Shown: piece after piece, positions 1 to 54,266 of the stretch
Numbering within the stretch: position 1 is the stretch's first letter
How the letters are laid out: the number at the start of each line of letters is the position of its first letter
From: Siniperca chuatsi
Lineage: Eukaryota > Chordata > Actinopteri > Centrarchiformes > Sinipercidae
Assembly: GCF_020085105.1 (NCBI RefSeq)
Contig: NC_058052.1
Location: forward strand, 9,095,233-9,159,232
Direction of reading: 5' to 3'
Length of the DNA: 64,000 nt
Notes under the pieces: model-generated
Database searches by the model: none
What the model saw: the letters and a program-made list of their open reading frames with translations, nothing else
Told to the model about the DNA's origin: nothing
Position numbers and translations under genes: made by a program

Positions 1-36269
<36,269 letters not shown>

Positions 36270-36420
36270 CTTTAATATCGAGACAGATAACAGCTGAGCT
36301 TGCCCGGTGTCCGGGTTCGGGCAAGCACTGCTGGATGTCACCCCGCCCACACCCAATACGTCACCAGTGCTGCGTGAAGACAAGCGGGAGCTTTGAAAGT
36401 GCTTAACATCCAGACCGCTC
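36270..36420 (-). promoter_or_regulatory. ATE1 5'UTR and proximal promoter
   Basis: Immediately upstream of the ATE1 start is a CG-containing segment with a GC box (CCCCGCCC on the plus strand, 36341-36348), a CCAAT box (36353-36357) and a CRE-like TACGTCA (36357-36363). No TATA box is visible, which fits a housekeeping gene. The exact transcription start cannot be placed from sequence. Confidence 0.5.
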
Positions 36421-37143
36421 ATATCTACGAAGCTTTGTGCTGTAGATTTGATTTGGTTTAATTAGAATGTATTAATCTTCAAGAACTAAATGAACCACTG
36501 TATTGTTTACATATGTCTTCAATCATTGTGCAGTGCTGAATTGAGCAACTGTGTAATAACTAAAATCAGCCTATACACTCAATGCATTTGTGGGACATTA
36601 TGATGCAGATTTTTTTCATTATTACATTTGTGACAGATAAAACAACATCATGAGCAAAGAACTGTACAGCATATTTATTACATCATCTGTGCAAAGAGGA
36701 AGGACAGCAAAATAAATCTGAACTAAGATCCTGCACAAACAACACTTAACAGTAAATTACAAAAAGACCAAGGGAGTTTGTACGTAGAAAAATAAGTTAG
36801 AAAAATCAGATTGGCCAATGATTAATTTTTTCTTCTACCATAAAAATGACCTTCGACAAAGAGCTTTGTCCGTTTATACTTTATGTTTCAACGGTCACAT
36901 ACACATAACGGAATTTGTTTATTTTTTATTTTTACCAGAATACATTTCCCTCTCGCCAGCCATGTAACAGACAGTCATGTTCACAAAACCAGGAACTTGG
37001 TTGTCCAGTAAAAGTAGCCTCTGTTCTGCAAGCATGTGTCCTTCACCAACATAGTGGAGTGATACTGACAGACACTAAACTTTAAATTAACTCTGCAGAC
37101 ATCAGTTATCTTGACTCCTGTTGATGGCTCTTTGGTTTGACAC
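36421..37143 (-). other. ALDH18A1 3'UTR and ALDH18A1/ATE1 intergenic gap
   Basis: Between the ALDH18A1 stop (37144) and the ATE1 promoter. Minus-strand AATAAA signals are at 36925-36930, 36918-36923 and 36674-36679, so ALDH18A1 transcripts probably end between about 36655 and 36905. No other gene. Confidence 0.6.
36674..36679 (-). promoter_or_regulatory. Candidate ALDH18A1 poly(A) signal
   Basis: AATAAA on the minus strand, about 465 nt after the ALDH18A1 stop codon. Two earlier AATAAA copies exist at 36918-36930; which is used cannot be told from sequence. Confidence 0.45.
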
Positions 37144-43372
<6,229 letters not shown>

Positions 43373-43392
43373 GGCACTCACACTTGAGGACA

Positions 43393-44060
43393 GCTGTGAT
43401 GACAATACAAACCAGTGCCAGGTTACTGTAACAGTGCAATAACCTCATCTGAGATAAGCAGCTTTTGGATATGACAGACAGGCTGCATGGTTGGCTATTT
43501 ACACCATGGTTTAAAATCTAATGAAGATAAAATATCAAAACAAAAAACCAAAATGATTTAACATCATTCATTTGAACATTATTTTAGTCTCACTGGAAAG
43601 CTCTGCACCATGTGTCATGAGGTTATCAGCATTGTGTTGGTAACGTGACACAATGACCAAGTGAACATGATGTTTGGATTAGTTAGTATTTGCCATGTGA
43701 AATACAGGGGATAGGTGCTGTTCACACAAATAAACTCTAACATATGTGAAGCCACTGAAGTTGTACAAGTTAGATAATAAGGCTAACAGATAGTAGCTAG
43801 CTACGTGTCTAGCGTTACTGTTGTCAAAACGTACCTGGGGCTAGCTGACGTTAGCTAGCTTTACCTACTGTGAGCTACCTCACTGCCTAGCTTCGACAAA
43901 ATGGACAGAAGAAATTTTGTACAAAATAACTCCTTACCTGACAATGTGAAAACCTAGAAAACCACCCACAACTACACTTGAGTGCACTGCAGAAGACACG
44001 TAGTCAGCCGGACTGGCGGTGCTTTGCTGCCACATCCACAGCCCACGTTGGTTGGGAAGT
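43393..44060 (-). promoter_or_regulatory. ALDH18A1 5'UTR exon and promoter region
   Basis: The first coding exon has an acceptor (CATCACAG) at 43393, 21 nt upstream of the ATG, so the leader is spliced. A donor GTCAG/GTAAGG ends a non-coding exon at 43938. Upstream sequence to about 44060 is relatively CG-rich with CGTTGG, without a TATA box. The transcription start is not determinable. Confidence 0.55.
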
Positions 44061-44191
44061 GCTGTAACTGAGCTATGCGCGAACGACGTGTACGCAGGAT
44101 ACCCGGATACGTTCATGTAGTAAGAAATGGACTTACAGTAAGAAAATCGGTCTTTACGTACGCAGAAATAGTACTTTTGATGGGTGGACAC

Positions 44192-45005
44192 TTATGTAGC
44201 TATGGGAAGTACAAGCACAGAGATAGAAGGTAACAATACACAACACTGGCAGTTCATATTTGAAATTTAGTTTTAGTTTTTATTCACATTGGGAAAACAA
44301 ACTGACAACAGCAATAGCTGTAAATACCCAAATACAAATAGTTGCGGATAGCCTATCGTAAAAGACATATATAAATTATTAATTACTGTTGTTGCATGAT
44401 TTAACGTTACATGTTTTATAATGAAAATAATGATTCGATTATATCTCAAACACAATGAATTTATCCGAATGAATTAAATTAAATTCAATGTCACATATTT
44501 GTTTAATAAAATTAACTATCACTGAATATTACTTTAGGCACATTTTGTACAAAATAATCTCTAATTTAACTTGTCATGCCATGACATCCGAGCAAACTCC
44601 ATTTGCTGATGAAGACCTTGAGATGCTGTTGAAAGCTAGTAAGTGGGCCTTTAATTAAGATTATTCTTTTGCAAACTGCTGTTCCCAAAGTCAAGAAGGA
44701 ACTTTCACACTAAAATGAATTCATTTAGTTTGATTCGATTTTAAATGGTAGGCTACTGCGTTTAGGACAAATAACTGGTAATTTAATTCACTTAATCCAG
44801 TTTGTTGGAAATGTGCCATTCAATTGTGTTGTCTCCTGAGAGTCAATGGCTTGAAACAGTTACTGGAAGAACTCATCTTTAGTAATCTGACACTAAAGCA
44901 CATGAGTCGCGCGTGCATGCCAAGAGAGGCCTGTGAAACATTCATGAGCAGGAAGGCCAGGAGCACAGTGCACACTGAGCTGCCATAACAGGTGCAAGTA
45001 GAGCT
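44192..45005. other. Intergenic gap ALDH18A1 / TRIM
   Basis: AT-rich. The two genes are divergent across it. A 20-codon plus-strand frame at 44581-44639 ends at a good donor (GCTA/GTAAGT). No interferon-response element of the GAAANNGAAA type was seen upstream of the TRIM start. Confidence 0.5.
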
Positions 45006-47229
45006 ATGGGGACTGTTGAGGAAACTTTAAAGTGTCCCGTCTGCCAGGACTTCTACACAGATCCTGTGACGCTGCCATGCAGACATGACTTCTGTCTCAC
45101 CTGTATCCAGGCTGTCTGGGGAACAGATGGGTCTGATGAGGGTCCTTTCTTCTGTCCAGAGTGTCAGATATTCCTCCCCTCTGGCCTCACCCTGGAGATA
45201 AACACCAGCCTTCAGACCAAAGTAAAGGACTTCACCACTAACAGGCCATCAACAGCAGGTCTACAGACAACAACACCAAGCAGGGCAACCAAATCATCTT
45301 CAACTATCCACTGTGACCACTGCATAGAGACACCATCAGTGGCCATAAGGACCTGTCTGACCTGTGATGCTTCACTCTGCCAGGCTCACGCCCTGCTGCA
45401 CCAGCAGAGGTCTGCTCTGAGGGAGCACACACTCGTCGAGGTGACGGGGGATCTGCTGTCTCTGAAGTGCAGGGAGCACCGCGATGAGCTGAAGCTCTTC
45501 TGTATGGAGGAAAGGGTCCCTGTGTGCTGTTTGTGTGTTCTGGTCGGCATGCACAAGAACCACAAAGTGTTTCAACTCCATGAAGCCTGCGCAGACTTCA
45601 AGGTGATTATTAGTATTGTTTTGTCATTTGCTAGAGTGTTTTATTTTTTTCTTGTAAATGTCTTGATCATTGCTTTATGTCTCTGTCGGGGTATTTATGT
45701 TCTATAGGCCTGTTGTATTTCTGTCTTTAGAGCATGTTAGAGACCACTATGAACCAACTGCTGAAGAGGAGAGGTGAAGCAGAACATGCCATCACAGACT
45801 TGGAGTTACTGTACACGCAAACAGTGGTACAGTCAATGTGAAATACCCCTTTTTAATCATCTATTTTTCATTCACAGAGTCCCTTCTTGTATGTATTTAA
45901 ATAATGTTTTTTTTTATTTCCTAGAAGTCTGCTGCAGATTTCAGAGAGAGAGTCTCAGACAAGTACAGCAGGATCCGTGTTGTGCTGGATGGTGATGAGC
46001 GTCTGATGATGCAAATTATAGATGCAGAGGAGACGCATATGACAGAGTGGCTGGAGGCCCATAGGGGCATCATGGAGGCTCATATCAAAGAGATAGACAG
46101 CCTCAGAGCCTCCAGCAAATCACTTCTCCAAGAAACAAATGATCTGCGATTCCTACAGGTAGTTTGAATGATACCTGATATTATGACAGTGTGTTATTGT
46201 GATCATGTGAACTTCTTGTACAAATGCAGCTAAAATGTTTTTGCGATTGCAATACATACAGTAGAACATGACGTGTTTATTTTCAACAGCAAATCACAGC
46301 ACAGAATCTTTGGTGAGTATATTGTCACTATTTTTTTCTATCCTAATTGCGTAATTCTTTTGGTATATAATATTTGCCTTCTAATGGTTTTCGGTTTTTA
46401 TTGTAGCGACCCTTTGGATTTAGCACCAATCCAGGAAGTAGACAGAGATCTGTGTGACCCTGAGAAGCTAAGAACAGTAGAGAGGCTGGTGGATGACCTC
46501 TCAGTGGCTCTTTCCCAACACTTTCCACGAATGTGGTCATGTTAGTACGGAATACAATGTTTTACAATCTAATATCAATCCCCACTATCTCGGTAGTTGT
46601 GTTCTGAATGTAGATTTTTATTTCCAGATCTAAGTTCTCCTGCTCTGGACTCCAACACAGCCCATCCGAAACTGGAAATATCCCAGGACAGGAAACAAGT
46701 GTACTGGAGAAGGCAGCCAGTCAGTGAAGCTCTGAGCCCTCAGCCATATGACTCCCAGTACAGTGTCCTGGCTCAGGAGAGTTTTACTGCTGGCCGGCAC
46801 TACTGGGAGGTCATTGTCCAGGAGAAACCTTACTGGCTAATAGGTGTGACCACTGGGCCAGTCAATAAAAAAGATGGCCCAAGTTCCAAGAGTTCCTCCA
46901 GGCTGGGTGTGAACAACACATCCTGGTGCATCTACCATGGAGATGGACAGTACCTGGCATGTCATGATACCCAGGAGAAGCAGCTGTCAGTGGGAAAAAG
47001 AGTTAGAAAGCTGGGCATACTGGCAAATCTCCAGAAGGGGGAGCTGTCATTCTATGATGCTGATGCTACGATCCTGCTTCACTCTTTCTGTGTGCAGTGC
47101 ACAGAGCCTCTCTACCCCATGTTAAATCCATGCATTGATGTGAATGGACTGAACAGGCAGCCTCTTACCTTGTTTTGGATTAAGGACCCGTGGGATTGGC
47201 ATGTAAACACAAATGGGGGTAAAAAGTAA
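45006..47229 (+). CDS. TRIM E3 ubiquitin ligase, RING/B-box/coiled-coil/PRY-SPRY
   Basis: Probable cytosolic RING-type ubiquitin ligase of the class IV TRIM family (TRIM25/finTRIM/bloodthirsty-like; the exact orthologue is not recognised). Exons: 45006-45602, 45731-45826 (96 nt), 45925-46158 (234 nt), 46290-46312 (23 nt), 46407-46540, 46628-47229, joined in frame to 561 residues. The 96/234/23-nt ladder is the standard TRIM layout. RING about residues 10-56 (CPVCQDFYTDPVTLPC, then HDFC, FFCPEC). B-box 1 about 101-135 (CDHC...CLTC). B-box 2 about 152-190 (CREHRDELKLFC...CCLC...HKNH). Coiled coil about 200-310. PRY-SPRY from about 362 (LDSNTAHPKLEIS, GRHYWEV, SWCIYHGDG). No broken codon. Such genes in fish are often antiviral or interferon-linked, but nothing here shows that directly. 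Confidence 0.93.
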
Positions 47230-47734
47230 ACTTAGAGGACAAAATTAAATGATGTTCATTGATCATACTCTATATTTCTTCTCTACAAATGTTGTCCCAT
47301 GTTTAGTCAATTTTTGGAAGCTGTAAAATATGTGTGGCTGTCTAATTATATGACAAAAACTATGATCAAGGAATTTACCTACCACTGTATTTAAAGAGAA
47401 GTTATAGCTAGAGCTAAAATAGATGACGAGCATACATTTCTCATTACAAGCAGCAATGGGAGAGAGAGCAAGGCTTAAAATACTTTGTTATGGTGTTCTG
47501 ATATTATATTATTGTGATCCTATCATGCTGATGTTTTATAGAAAGCTGTTAAGTATGGAAAAATAGCTGAGAAGATATTTTAACTTTTTTAGTCTATAGT
47601 CGTATAGTGGTTTCTGTGTTACCTTTTCAGTGTCTGCAGTTGTCATGTACAGTAAATATTGTGGTATCAGGTGCATCTTCAAACAGTGCCTTTGTTCCTT
47701 GGTAAAGTCTATCTGTTCGGTTAGCAGCTCAGAA
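47230..47734. other. TRIM 3' flank
   Basis: A plus-strand ATTAAA lies at 47244-47249, only 15 nt after the stop, and is a doubtful poly(A) signal. Otherwise AT-rich unassigned sequence. Confidence 0.5.
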
Positions 47735-47895
47735 GCTCTCATGTTTGACTTGATGTAGTTCAGGAAGTAAATGACCCATCTGTAAACTACTGGCTTGTTC
47801 TTTGTACAACTGTCCCCTCAGCTCACCAGACCATGGAGGACATGCATGCTTTCATTCTCACATGTCAGTGGCCCTACAGAGTTGCTGCCCTGCAG
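47735..47895 (-). pseudogene. Relic of a HABP2-like last protease exon
   Basis: The minus strand reads NSVGPLTC, then HGLVS-stop-GDSC, then NKPVVY and YIKSNM. This parallels the HABP2 terminal exon 48526-48708 ([30 protein letters not shown]) at both protein and nucleotide level. The conserved Trp is a TGA stop (47818-47820), the catalytic GDSGGP is altered to NSVGP and small indels are present. It lies in the same orientation, about 630 bp beyond the HABP2 stop. No other exons of a second gene copy were recognised. Confidence 0.8.
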
Positions 47896-48200
47896 CAAAC
47901 AAAATACCCAGTGAGGCCAAATAACATGAACAGTGACACTGTAAGTCTACAGAGCACAAGAGACTTAGCTCGTACACTCGTATTATTCGTACAGTATGGT
48001 TTTCCTCTGTGTATATAAATACCTACTTTCCAAAGAGAGCTGAAAATCCATATCCACCTGTCACCCAGGACATTTTCAAAGACCTTAAAGCTGGAGCACA
48101 TTTTGTGGCTCATCAACAGAACATAGAACAATAGACAAATCAGCTTTTAAAAAATGATGGGAAAATGTAACCCTATTTGATTTTGAGCTGTAATTTTGTG

Positions 48201-48206
48201 TTTATT
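48201..48206 (-). promoter_or_regulatory. Candidate HABP2 poly(A) signal
   Basis: AATAAA on the minus strand about 320 nt after the HABP2 stop codon, and before the relic exon. Confidence 0.5.
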
Positions 48207-48525
48207 AAGGGGAGACTCTACAGGCGAAAACCAAGGAAACATGACATTTAGATGTACAGTACATTTCAGGTTTTTCTGTTCTAGGCCATTTGTTACAGGG
48301 AAAAACACATTAAACTGAAATGACACTGCACATTTACTCAACGACAACACAATTCGATTTTTTTTTTAAATGCTTTGTCAGTTTTTTTAATGGTTGAATT
48401 AAGTAGCATTTGAATTTAAAATGATGTTGTAGACCTGAAAAGCAAAATACCAGGTACAACTGTACAAAACCCAAAAGCTAAATCATGATGACTTAGACTT
48501 GCTCCATACATAACCAAGTCCTTGC

Positions 48526-51500
48526 CTATACTGAGGTTGCTTTTGGAGATGCTGCTTGCATCTTTGACTTGATCCACTGCAGGAAGTGAGTGACCCGTGT
48601 GTAGACTCCAGGCTTGTTCTGCCTTCCACATTTGTCTCCCCAGCTCACCAGACCATAAATTACATGGCTATCGTTCGGCTTACAAGTCAGTGGTCCTCCA
48701 GAGTCACCCTGAAACAAGAGAAAACAGCTGACCAGATAGCAAATGCACTGCTGCATACAGCTATTTTAAGAACTAACCTCAGATAATCAAATAATGACCT
48801 TAGTCATGCAGATATTTTGAATAATAGCATTCATTTAACTGGTTAGTTTCCTCTACTAACCTGGCAGGAATCCACCCCTCCCTGTAGGTGGCCAGCACAG
48901 AACATAGTATTATCCAGGATTCTGCCATAAACAGTGGGTTCAGAGCACTTTTTCTGGTTGATCAGCAGTACATTGGCCTCCAGCAGGTGGTTGGAACCAT
49001 AACTAGCTGCAGAGATGAGGTGGCAAAATTATATTTAACCAATATAACAACAAATGCAACAAAGCTGTTTTTATTTTCAGTGGTTGTATGCAAATAAGAT
49101 TAAAAAGATTCAGGGTCTACAGGGTCCTTTAAACTAAGAAACATTCAACCCTGAAGCGCCTCTAAAAAACAAAAGATCTGAATGAAAATGACGGCTTTTA
49201 TTTTGTAGCTGAATATGCGAAAGTGGTCTTACACTGCTCAGTGGCACCCCATCCAGAAATGGTACACTCTATCCCATCAGGCAGTTGGCCATCAGGCAGA
49301 CAGGCTGTCTTCACAAACTGGGTCTCAGTGGCACAAACTCCATCAGTGCCATTCAGCCTCAACAAGGCTTTGGAAACGCAGTTTGGGTAAACATCACAAC
49401 AAAATAAAAAATGAAATGATAAAGTACTTAACTTCTTGTATTTTTACATCACAATCTCATTACTTCTACTTTTTACTATTTTTATAGTTTAATGCTGTAC
49501 ATTTCATCATTCGTATTACAAATGGTACTATTTGACTCTCTCCCTAATTGTTGACACTCTCACCAATCCTTAATTAATTAAAAAGGATCAAGATACAGAG
49601 GTAAGATGCCATCAGTAAGATCTTTGATTTAGATATTACATTTTGATATTGCTGGTAACATCAGTGCTTATTTTATTTAAATGAGAGAGAGAGATGGATC
49701 ACCTATGTCATTGTAAACAGCTTCAGGAGTCTCCCTGTAGTTCTCATGTAAAATAGCTTCTTCAACATGTATGGTTTGCTCTGTGGGTTCCTCCATATTC
49801 AGTGACAGACTCCCCATAACCACCTGCATGTCCTTCGTTTGATCACTGTTCAAACACAAACAACACACACGATTAAGTCCACATGTGAACGCTATTCCAC
49901 AATCAGTGTTTTGTGTTTTTTCAGATTTGTAGTCATTATGATTGTGCTTACATGCAGTGTCCAGCTGTCAGTACCCAGCAGCTCGCGATGAGAACTCCTC
50001 CACAGATGTGTCTGAATGGCTGGTTGGAGTTCTTTGGTCTCACTTGCAAGGACACCTGCCAGGGTACAGCCCCGGGAGCGACCTTCAGACCCCCAAAGAT
50101 TCGGGTAATGACCTTTTTTGGCTGAGGCTTCCCACAGGTGGAGAACTGTGGCGGTGGAGCAGTGGCACCGGAGATGGGAGGAACAGAAGTGGGTGTAGAA
50201 GAAAGTTGTGGAGCCTGGCTGGGCTTCTCAGTCGTTGGGGGTTTGGTAGTTATTGGCTTGGGGATTGCTGTAGGTTCAGGTTTTGTAGGTTGGGGCTTGG
50301 GGATTGCTGTAGGTTCAGGTTTTGTAGGCTGGGGCTTGGGGATTGCTGTAGGTTCAGGTTTTGTAGGCTGGGGCTTGGGGATTGCTGTAGGTTCAGGTTT
50401 TGTAGGCTGGGGCTTGGGGATTACTGTAGGTTCAGGTTTTGTAGGCTGGGGCTTGGGGATTGCTGTAGGTTCAGGTTCTGTAGGTTGGGGCTTGGGAGCA
50501 GTGGGGTCAGGGTCTGTAGGGACAATTTCAGATGGCGCCACACCTGAAAACACACTCAAGAAGATAACAAGGAAATAACAACTGTTTTTGTTCACCACAC
50601 TCATAATCAGGAAGTTGTCTGAAGCTTTAAAGCCGACCTGTTGGTTTAGGACACTTTGTCACATCACAGTAGTCCCACAGCAACTTGCAGCCTCTTCTGA
50701 AGAAACACCAGGGCTTACGATCTCCGTCTGGGTTTCTGTGTTATAGAAAATGTGTAAATGAGTGTCCTCTTGTAGATGTCCTCTGCTATTTGAATGCACT
50801 TATTTATTTTCTCTTGACCTGCAGAAGTTGTGAGGCCCAAGTCCATCTTTGTCCTCGAAGGAGTTGAAGGGATCAACTCCTTTCTCCAAGATGAAGTGAG
50901 AGTTCCAGAAGAGGCATTCATCGCCATCATCTGTCTCACTCATATTGCCACGATATGACTCTCCATCATCCACATAGCAGTCACCTGGGCCTAAGAAATA
51001 TACCACATTCAGTCAGTATATGAGTAATGATGATGCATATATTTGACTGGGAAAGGGAAAACAATAATGTAGGGTGTAGTATTTACCAACATGGCAGAAA
51101 CGTCCTCTGTACCCTGAAGGGCACTGGCAGTCAAAGTCATTACCATCCTTGATGCATATTCCACCATTCCTACATGGATTAGGCTCACAAACTGAAACTT
51201 TGGAGAAAAACAGTTAACAATGAAAGCTTGCTTTCAGGAACTGCAGAAACTTGTGGAAAAGAGGTATTCTGTCTTGTTTGGACAAAGAAATACTCCTTAC
51301 AACTTGTGCAATCTGGAGGCTGGAAGGGCTCCTTGCATTTGCACTCATAGAACGGGAAAGTTGAGGTCAGCACACATTCACCACGCCCGCATTTACCTCT
51401 CGTACAAATTTTAGGACCTGAGATCATAACATAATAGTTTTGATTCATTTTTGCTCATTATATATTGTGCATATATGACCAATCTGCAATCCAACCACAG

Positions 51501-52583
51501 CATGGGAAAAAGGGAATTATTTTCAAACCTCTCTCGCATCTCTTTCCCTTGTAAGGTTTGGGACAATCACATTCGAATTTGCCCTTGCTTTTCTGCTCAC
51601 ACACTCCATTGTTCTGGCAAGGGTTTGGGTTGCATTGGCCTGAGAAATGAGAAAAGTCAAGACGGGGAAGCTTTAAATTAGAGCTTTCCAATGTAATATG
51701 GCCTTTTAGGTGACACGAAACCTTGCAACATCACACAGATTGGTATAAATACTTTGACAGAATACCTGAGTGTCAACTCTCTCACCTTCTAGCTTTTGAA
51801 GGTCAAAAAGCCAGCCATCGTTATCATGATCATCATCATCGTCATCATCACCAGTTCTGTTTATGATCTTAAAGAAGAAGTCTAAAAAAATGTTTCCTTT
51901 ATTAGATATGAAGCTTAAAGTCTTCCTCTCTCTCTTACCCTATAAAACTAGATATTTACAGTGAAGCACTGTGAGGACTTACAGGATACTAAATGTCAAA
52001 TATTGTTCTATTTATAATATGTTATAAAAGAAATAAAAAGAAGCACTTACCCTCAATTATGTCCTTAAATCGTCCTCTTATTTTGCCAGGTTTAGGTTGC
52101 CCACATCCCCTATCCCCATGATGCTCAGGTCTCCCATGCCCATGATGCTCAGGTCTCTCATGCCCATGATGCTCAGGTCTCCCATGCCCATGATGCTCAG
52201 GTTTCCCATGCCCATGATGCTCAGGTCTCCCATGCCCACGATGCTCAGGTCTCCCATGCCCACGATGCTCAGATGTCCCATGCTCAGGATCCTGATGTTT
52301 CTTGTGATTTTTATTTGCCAGCTGAATAATAATTTGACAGCACCACATGACAGAAGAATGTTTAAGTGAATTCATCTTTTTAAACAGAAACATGGACAAC
52401 AAGCGCAACTGCATTTTATTCACAGCAGAATGCATTATCAAACATTGCAACAGTGTAAACAAGAGCCAATACATTTGCTTATTGCGGCACAATTGCTGTA
52501 TAATATATAGAGTGAATACATACTTCAGCAGGTATGAGGAGCACCGCTAGGAAGAGCCAAAAGAAGAGGAGCTTTAGGTTCAT
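48526..52583 (-). CDS. habp2: HABP2-like plasma serine protease (factor VII-activating protease)
   Basis: Secreted liver-type protease that, in mammals, binds hyaluronan/heparin and acts on coagulation and fibrinolysis proteins. Exons: 52524-52583, 52051-52321, 51786-51881, 51529-51639, 51301-51417, 51087-51191, 50819-50990, 50638-50735, 49952-50543, 49703-49845, 49233-49367, 48861-49006, 48526-48708, joined in frame to 742 residues (human about 560). Signal peptide 1-19; His-rich repeats about 33-89; acidic [14 protein letters not shown] domains about 143-254; kringle about 256-343 ([30 protein letters not shown]); Pro-rich repeats about 352-440; activation site TR/IFGG; trypsin domain 492-742. 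Catalytic His539 (TAGHC, where AAHC is usual), Asp587 (DIALL), Ser685 (GDSGGP); Asp679 predicts cleavage after Arg/Lys. Extra length comes from the two repeat arrays. Confidence 0.93.
50255..50520 (-). repeat. 39-bp tandem repeat, six units plus partial, coding Pro-rich linker
   Basis: Six nearly identical 39-bp units (50255-50488) and a diverged partial seventh in HABP2 exon 9. Each encodes [13 protein letters not shown] or a one-residue variant. The array forms the linker between kringle and protease domain, rich in Pro and Thr and so a likely O-glycosylated stalk. Near-identity of units suggests recent expansion. Confidence 0.95.
52117..52284 (-). repeat. 24-bp tandem repeat, seven units, coding His-rich octapeptides
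   Basis: Seven contiguous 24-bp units in HABP2 exon 2, each encoding an EHHGHGRP-like octapeptide (variants [24 protein letters not shown]). Unit length is a multiple of three, so copy-number change keeps the frame. The plus strand gives a shadow frame of MLRSPMPM repeats with no significance. Confidence 0.95.
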
Positions 52584-53690
52584 GATGGAAGTGGACAACC
52601 AGGAGAGTAAAATGAGAGTGCGTTGTCTAGCACATCACTCACACTTTTCTAAACATTTGTGTAAGTACACTAACCTTTGATTCGCCGGGGGTGTCTGGCA
52701 TCCATCCCTGTTGTTGAGTCAGTTTTATTTACTTTAGTTGTGCTCTTGGATAGGGTTTTTTTTTAGGACTAACAGGCAGAACAGTGCTCATGTTACCAAA
52801 AACTTATAATGAACAAATAAATGTTGCTAAATCAAAATCACTGTCTCTGCCACCCTTGAAACATTTTTCATATTGAAATTCATTCAAATGAATTTTGATC
52901 AAATAGGATAAGTGTGCGCTCAGATGCGACACAAGGGCTCAGAGAGCATATTTGCAAAGTCAATTGTTTGTTTGAATGTAGACTTTGGATCCACCTGCAC
53001 TAGCTGCATATCAGGATACATTACTGTGTGCTTTTTTAGATTTCTTTATACATTTACAAAATCAAGTGCAATACTTATAGCATGATTGTATGCTGAGTCA
53101 AATATACCTTCCAAGTAAAACTGAAACCTTTTTTTAAACAAGACTTTGTCATAAAAAGAGAATATGTAAACTCAATATGCATAAAACACTGTTTTCATGG
53201 TCCCTTTTCTTAGTTTAATGAGCTTAGAGATGGGCCTCACTGCTTCTAATATTTCTGTACATTCATCTGACAGTTTAATACACATATACAGTACAGGCAC
53301 TGATCGAAATGTGTAGTGTTCACATTTAACATGATTCCTTGTAAGGAACTATCTTTCTACTAGAAGTTTTTATCACATTGTGCCTCTATGTAATCTGAAA
53401 TACATTACATTATTTCAAAGAGGAGCAATTCTGTATTAGCAAGGGTGCCACAATATGAAACCCTTTATAAAGGCTTTATTAATGGTTAATAAAGAATATA
53501 GCATGATACTTGCTTTCTCTTTTTAGCAAACCCTTTCATTAAGAAGATACTCCTGGACCTTAGTGGGAAAGGTTTGCAGAGCATCTGGTCCAAAATCCAA
53601 TCCAATCCAGACAGATATTTCACAACCTGGCAACTTGTTCTTATTGCTCTTTTGACTTTATAAAGCATTAGTAGATGATTTTTAGCCATA
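52584..53690. other. HABP2 5' flank and intergenic sequence
   Basis: Upstream of HABP2 the sense strand has CAAAGGTTA near 52672-52680, a possible nuclear-receptor (HNF4-type) half-site, and TGAGTCA near 52712. Both are short motifs and weak evidence. The rest is AT-rich; TTATAAAGGCTTTATTAATG at 53464-53483 is a palindrome-like fish repeat motif. No gene seen. Confidence 0.4.
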
Positions 53691-53699
53691 GCAATGTCG

Positions 53700-54130
53700 T
53701 CTGCTGTTATGGTCCAGACTGAAATATCTCAAATCTTAGATGGATAGGCATGAAATTTTGTACAGATATTCATAGTGCACAGAAGATGAATCTGACTTTT
53801 ACTATAGTGCCACCGTGAGGTTGTCATTTGTGGTTTTAAGTGAAATGTCTCAACATCTATTGGAGAGCTTGCCATAAAATTTGGTAGAACCATTCATGTC
53901 CCCGTCAGGATGAATTGTAATAACTTTGGTGCTCCACTGACTTCTCGTTGCACCATCATCAGGTCAAATTTTTAATATGTTCAATACTTTGGTTTATGAC
54001 CAAATACCTGAAAAACTAATGACATTCTCATCAGCCTCAGTTGTACTTTGTGTTTAGTGCTGTGAATGTTAGCATGCTGATGTTAGCATTTAGCTCAAAG
54101 CACCACTGTGCATACAGCCTCTCAGAGCAG
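53700..54130. repeat. Percomorph interspersed repeat
   Basis: Contains ATGTTAGCATGCTGATGTT, AGCATTTAGCTCAAAGCACC and ATGGCTGTAGACTC, a combination that recurs very widely in perciform genomes. Class not determined, no intact coding. Confidence 0.6.
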
Positions 54131-54266
54131 CATGGCTGTAGACTCAGTCTTGTTTAATTATTAACAAAGCCATTAGTTACAACCTATAAACCTTTAAAAT
54201 TGGTGCATTATTAGAAAGTAGTGCCTCAGCAAGGAATTACTAAAAGCTTTTCTGTGGAGTTACTAA

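Noticed and set aside
50138-50578. Long plus-strand frame with [13 protein letters not shown] repeats
   Set aside because: It is the antisense shadow of the Pro-rich repeat in HABP2 exon 9. The repeat unit is a multiple of three, so any frame lacking a stop stays open.
52078-52369. Frames of repeated MPMMLRS (plus) and MGMGDLSI (minus)
   Set aside because: Other-frame readings of the 24-bp HABP2 His-rich array. The His-rich frame alone fits splice sites and phase.
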